Below are positions 61,607 to 64,000 of a stretch of DNA of 64,000 bases, one piece after another. Location of the stretch: positions 62,001 to 126,000 of the forward strand of contig DKPB01000082.1 in assembly GCA_002471015.1 (NCBI GenBank), given 5' to 3'. Source of the DNA: Stenotrophomonas sp. UBA7346 (GTDB taxonomy: Bacteria > Pseudomonadota > Gammaproteobacteria > Xanthomonadales > Xanthomonadaceae). Position 1 is the first letter of the stretch; the number at the start of each line of letters is the position of its first letter. The position numbers and the translations under genes were made by a program. The notes under the pieces were generated by a model, which did no database searches, was not told the origin of the DNA, and saw only the letters and a list, made by a program, of their open reading frames with translations.

Positions 61607-62398
61607 CTACTCCGGAAGTACCGCCGCAGCGATCTTGTGCGCGATATCTTCAATGCTGTCCGATGCAGTTGAGAATCCTGCTAGGTCGGGCAGAATGCCG
61701 CTGTACTGTCTGACATCGTCGAACGTAACGTTGTCCAGAACCGGGATCAGCGTGCTCTTACTCAACAATGCACCCAATTCGCGCTCCGTCCAGAAACGCC
61801 CGGCCAGATAGGCTGGCGTTAGCAGCGCGATTCCCGAACGCGCCTTGCGCAACCCGACGTCCATCTGCAACGACTGACTGCGACCTGGGACGATGGCCAC
61901 CTCGTCGAACCAGACCGCCACACCAAGTGCTTCTAGGTGGTCTCGCAATGCACTGGCCGCGGCATGCCCATCGATGCGGGCATAGCTGAGAAAGGTGTCG
62001 TATTCGCGTGGGTCGATCGTCGAGACGGCCTCATGGACCCGATCGGCCAAGCGAAGCTCGGGCTCCGTGTACCGCACCACGGAGGATGTCGATCGCAACT
62101 GCTGGTTCAGCATGGCGATGCGTTGCCGGTCACGAGCCTGCACGCGGCGATTGTGGTCATTGAGACTAGCGAACGCTTGCCGGTTGTGGGTATCGACGCG
62201 CCGTTCCTCCTCGCGCAGTCGCGCGTTGATGTTCGCCACGACCTGTCGATTGTGGGCCTCGGCCTTACGGTTGTGTTGGTCGACAGCGCGCTTGTTGGCA
62301 CGATTGATCTGGTCGACCTGCTGCCGAATTTGTTGCTCGGCCCGGCGCTGGGCTTCCCGCAGCTTTCGGTTGAGCTCATTCACATTAAAGCGTGCCAA
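61607..62398 (-). CDS. TIR-domain protein with N-terminal coiled coil
   Basis: A 263-residue protein. Residues 1-105 are a polar coiled coil with four HNR motifs (42, 49, 71 and 82). Residues 132-262 are a TIR domain: YDTFLSYARIDG, LGVAVWFDE and LTPAYLAGRFWTERELGALL. The glutamate four residues after Trp203 (Glu207) matches the catalytic NADase glutamate of SARM1-like and bacterial TIRs. Bacterial TIRs degrade NAD or make cyclic ADP-ribose-type signals in anti-phage defence. The start is TTG 62398 with AGGAG six bases upstream. It lies between the membrane-protein gene (46 bases upstream) and the repeat-protein gene. Confidence 0.88.
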   Translation of the reverse strand: MARFNVNELNRKLREAQRRAEQQIRQQVDQINRANKRAVDQHNRKAEAHNRQVVANINARLREEERRVDTHNRQAFASLNDHNRRVQARDRQRIAMLNQQLRSTSSVVRYTEPELRLADRVHEAVSTIDPREYDTFLSYARIDGHAAASALRDHLEALGVAVWFDEVAIVPGRSQSLQMDVGLRKARSGIALLTPAYLAGRFWTERELGALLSKSTLIPVLDNVTFDDVRQYSGILPDLAGFSTASDSIEDIAHKIAAAVLPE

Positions 62399-62444
62399 GT
62401 TTCACTCCTAGGTTCGGTGAGTAGGTACGGGCAACAGGCGGCGG

Positions 62445-62723
62445 TCAGAACCTGAGCAATGCAGCCCGATCCTTGAGGTACGTCTGCGTCGCCAGGAAGA
62501 GCAGCTTGAGCGTCAGCACCAGGCCCAGCACGGGCAAGACAGCGCCAAAGCCCTGTGCCAGCCCCTGCACGGGCGATGCCGCGAGCATGCGCATGGCCAC
62601 CAATATCACCACCGGCGGGACGACAATTGCCGCAAGAAGCAGAACAAAACTACGGATGCGACGGCTCAACACCGCTTCGACAATCTGCAATTCCGTTTCA
62701 ATGAACTCAATTAAGCGTTGCAT
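62445..62723 (-). CDS. two-helix membrane protein of the TIR cassette
   Basis: A 92-residue protein with two long hydrophobic helices (about 24-47 and 58-83), an amphipathic N-terminus (LIEFIETELQIVEAVLSRRIR) and a short basic end. The shape is like small membrane effectors or anchors. The ATG 62723 has AGGA nine bases upstream. It is the first gene of the three-gene cassette, 46 bases ahead of the TIR gene. Whether it forms pores, anchors the TIR protein or is only a neighbour is unknown. Confidence 0.75.
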   Translation of the reverse strand: MQRLIEFIETELQIVEAVLSRRIRSFVLLLAAIVVPPVVILVAMRMLAASPVQGLAQGFGAVLPVLGLVLTLKLLFLATQTYLKDRAALLRF

Positions 62724-62808
62724 GTGACGATGTCCTGAGGAATTCGGGAAAACCCGGGAAACGGAGTTCCCGGGCTCCGGCTGGCATGCAGGGCTGTTTG
62801 ATGGCGGT

Positions 62809-62982
62809 CTAGCGTTCCTTGCGGACACCCTTGAACGGCTTGGGGTCGGCCTTCTGGTCAATGAACTTCCCAGTGTCGGTATCACGCTTGGTCCAGCGCT
62901 CGTTCTGGGGGTTGTAGATCTGACTGCGATCACGGACGGCGCCATTGCGGTGTCCGTCCCCTTTGGGAGGGTTGGTTGCCAT
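62809..62982 (-). CDS. small basic protein common in mobile islands
   Basis: A 57-residue, Lys/Arg/Asp-rich protein with a recognisable form: NPPKGDGHRNGAVRDRSQ, then NERWTKRDTDTGKF and a KPFKGVRKE ending. Very similar small proteins of unknown function are frequent in Gram-negative genomes. The ATG 62982 follows AGGAGAAATGTAAACC. It is upstream of the TIR cassette by 86 bases, on the same strand, and shares its promoter region with the divergent XRE-ImmA gene. Confidence 0.7.
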   Translation of the reverse strand: MATNPPKGDGHRNGAVRDRSQIYNPQNERWTKRDTDTGKFIDQKADPKPFKGVRKER

Positions 62983-63075
62983 GGTTTACATTTCTCCTTG
63001 TAAATTTAATTCATGTAAACCCTACTCCCGTGGTTTACACTGTGTCAATAGGGTTGGAATTCCGTAAACCGAGGG
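62980..63075. promoter_or_regulatory. multiple GTTTAC operator half-sites
   Basis: The 99-base divergent gap holds four GGTTTAC-type half-sites in alternating orientation: GGTTTACA (62983), TGTAAACC (63014), GGTTTACA (63032) and GTAAACC (63064). The AT-rich spacers contain likely -10 elements. This array is a strong candidate for binding by the XRE protein encoded immediately to the right, controlling it and the minus-strand genes. Confidence 0.7.
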
Positions 63076-63081
63076 TGCGCA

Positions 63082-64000
63082 ATGCTGGGATCACGTATCA
63101 AACAAGGCCGCTTAGCGGCCGGCATCTCCCTGCGTGAGTTGGCACAGAGCGTGGGGCTAAGCGCTATGGCCATCTCGAAGTACGAGCGGGATCAAATCAA
63201 GCCGTCCTCGGAGACCTTGTTGCGCCTGACCAAGGCACTGGGCGTACGCACCGAATACTTCTTCCGGCAGCCGAGCATCGAGCTGACTGAAGTGGACTTC
63301 CGTAAGCACGCCAAGCTCTCAGTGCAGGAAGAGGCCAAGGCACTGGAAGACGTGCGGGAGAAGCTGGAACGCTGGCTAGAGCTGGAGGCGGTTATCCCGG
63401 CCTCTTGGCCCAAGGCTTTTGCCCTGCCTAAGGGGCTCCCCTCTCAGATCCATACCTATGAGGAAATCGATGCGTTGGCCGATCGGATTCGCGTTGCTTG
63501 GCAACTGGGAACCGGGCCGATCGGCAACCTCATCGACAAGATGGAAGAGGAAGGCATCAAGGTCATCCTCACCCCCCACGATGGGGGGAAAAAGTTCGAC
63601 GGCCTTGTGGCCCGGGCCAATGGCCATACCGTGATAGTCGTGGGTCAAGATTGGCCCGGCGATCGCCAACGTTTCACGCTGGGGCACGAGCTAGGGCATC
63701 TGATGTTGCATGGCCGCATATCAGCAGACCTCGACGAGGAGCGGGCCTGCCACCGCTTTGCCAGCGCCTTCCTTGTTCCCAAACAGGAAGCCCTCAGGTT
63801 GTTAGGGACCTCGAGGTCGTGGATCGAGCCACGCGAGTTGTATTTGCTCAAACACGAGTGGGGCTTGAGCATGAATGGATGGCTCTACCGCGCACAGGAT
63901 TTAGGAATCCTCAACAAAGCAGCTGCACGGCGGCATTGGGAGTTCTTCTCCCAGCAAAGCGAGGGAGGAGTAACTTGGCGCCAGCACGAACCCGGGAATG
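63082..64000 (+). CDS. XRE-regulator/ImmA-IrrE metallopeptidase fusion (partial at window end)
   Basis: The frame is open from ATG 63082 to the window edge (306 codons, incomplete). Residues 1-60 are an XRE HTH: RIKQGRLAAGISLRELAQSVGLS and AISKYERDQIKPS. The central part is linker, and residues 150 onward form an ImmA/IrrE zinc peptidase with LGHELGHLML (HExxH) and DEERACHRFASAFLVP. In such fusions the peptidase cleaves a repressor or partner after stress, freeing an element for excision or a toxin-antitoxin response. The GTTTAC array upstream is its probable autoregulatory operator. Confidence 0.88.
   Translation, partial: MLGSRIKQGRLAAGISLRELAQSVGLSAMAISKYERDQIKPSSETLLRLTKALGVRTEYFFRQPSIELTEVDFRKHAKLSVQEEAKALEDVREKLERWLELEAVIPASWPKAFALPKGLPSQIHTYEEIDALADRIRVAWQLGTGPIGNLIDKMEEEGIKVILTPHDGGKKFDGLVARANGHTVIVVGQDWPGDRQRFTLGHELGHLMLHGRISADLDEERACHRFASAFLVPKQEALRLLGTSRSWIEPRELYLLKHEWGLSMNGWLYRAQDLGILNKAAARRHWEFFSQQSEGGVTWRQHEPGN

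Overview
The window looks like chromosomal DNA of a high-GC gammaproteobacterium, most likely Xanthomonadaceae (Stenotrophomonas or Xanthomonas relatives). This is an inference from GC-rich codon use, a GTAGGAGCGGC-type REP inverted pair at the left edge, and a general-stress and envelope gene set of the kind seen in that family. No rRNA, complete tRNA or CRISPR array was recognised.

About 0.2-28 kb is a stress-response and signalling region. It holds a CDGSH iron-sulfur protein, a Tat-exported serine hydrolase, a YghA-like reductase, a ferritin-like protein, a lipocalin, a PAS/EAL phosphodiesterase, a CorA-type channel and a FAD/Rieske oxidoreductase. It also holds an SDR/DUF2269 pair, a response regulator with its HWE-type histidine kinase, a DUF4142 lipoprotein, catalase HPII (katE), a zinc alcohol dehydrogenase and a BON protein. 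Many very small hydrophilic genes lie between these. Two are paralogues sharing an HGSG-x-EFWE core, and a third copy at 41 kb is cut by an insertion sequence. At 4.4-5.6 kb two half-genes (cardiolipin synthase and EAL) are joined tail-outward at a rearrangement scar.

About 27.8-30.4 kb is a divergent arsenic resistance locus (arsC-arsH facing arsR-acr3). About 30.5-36.4 kb holds nei with a DUF72 gene, then a three-gene coupled operon (alpha/beta hydrolase, MFS exporter, cyclophilin-like lipoprotein) divergent from a LysR regulator.

About 36.4-47.9 kb is a reshuffled accessory zone. It contains a frameshifted IS1182-type element, a multiply damaged IS3-type element with a mutated DDE glutamate, and probable IS30 and IS3 remnants. 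Between them are regulator/enzyme pairs: LysR with RidA, MarR with SnoaL, TetR with aldehyde dehydrogenase, and AraC with Ohr and a chloroperoxidase-like hydrolase.

About 47.9-64 kb is a mobile or integrative island. It carries an AlpA-like regulator, a DUF3987 (YfjI-like) protein, a MobA/MobL-type relaxase, a DnaJ-domain protein with small envelope proteins, an XRE regulator, RadC-like and DUF932 proteins, and an XRE-ImmA/IrrE fusion running off the right edge. Two cargo loci are the best candidates for undescribed biology. One is a solitary 1295-residue TTG-started protein with a restriction-nuclease-like N-terminus (56999-60886). The other is a compact cassette (61344-62723) encoding a two-helix membrane protein, a coiled-coil TIR protein that retains the catalytic glutamate, and an 80-residue protein built from four 20-residue repeats. 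Both resemble anti-phage loci by position and composition; that function is inferred, not shown.
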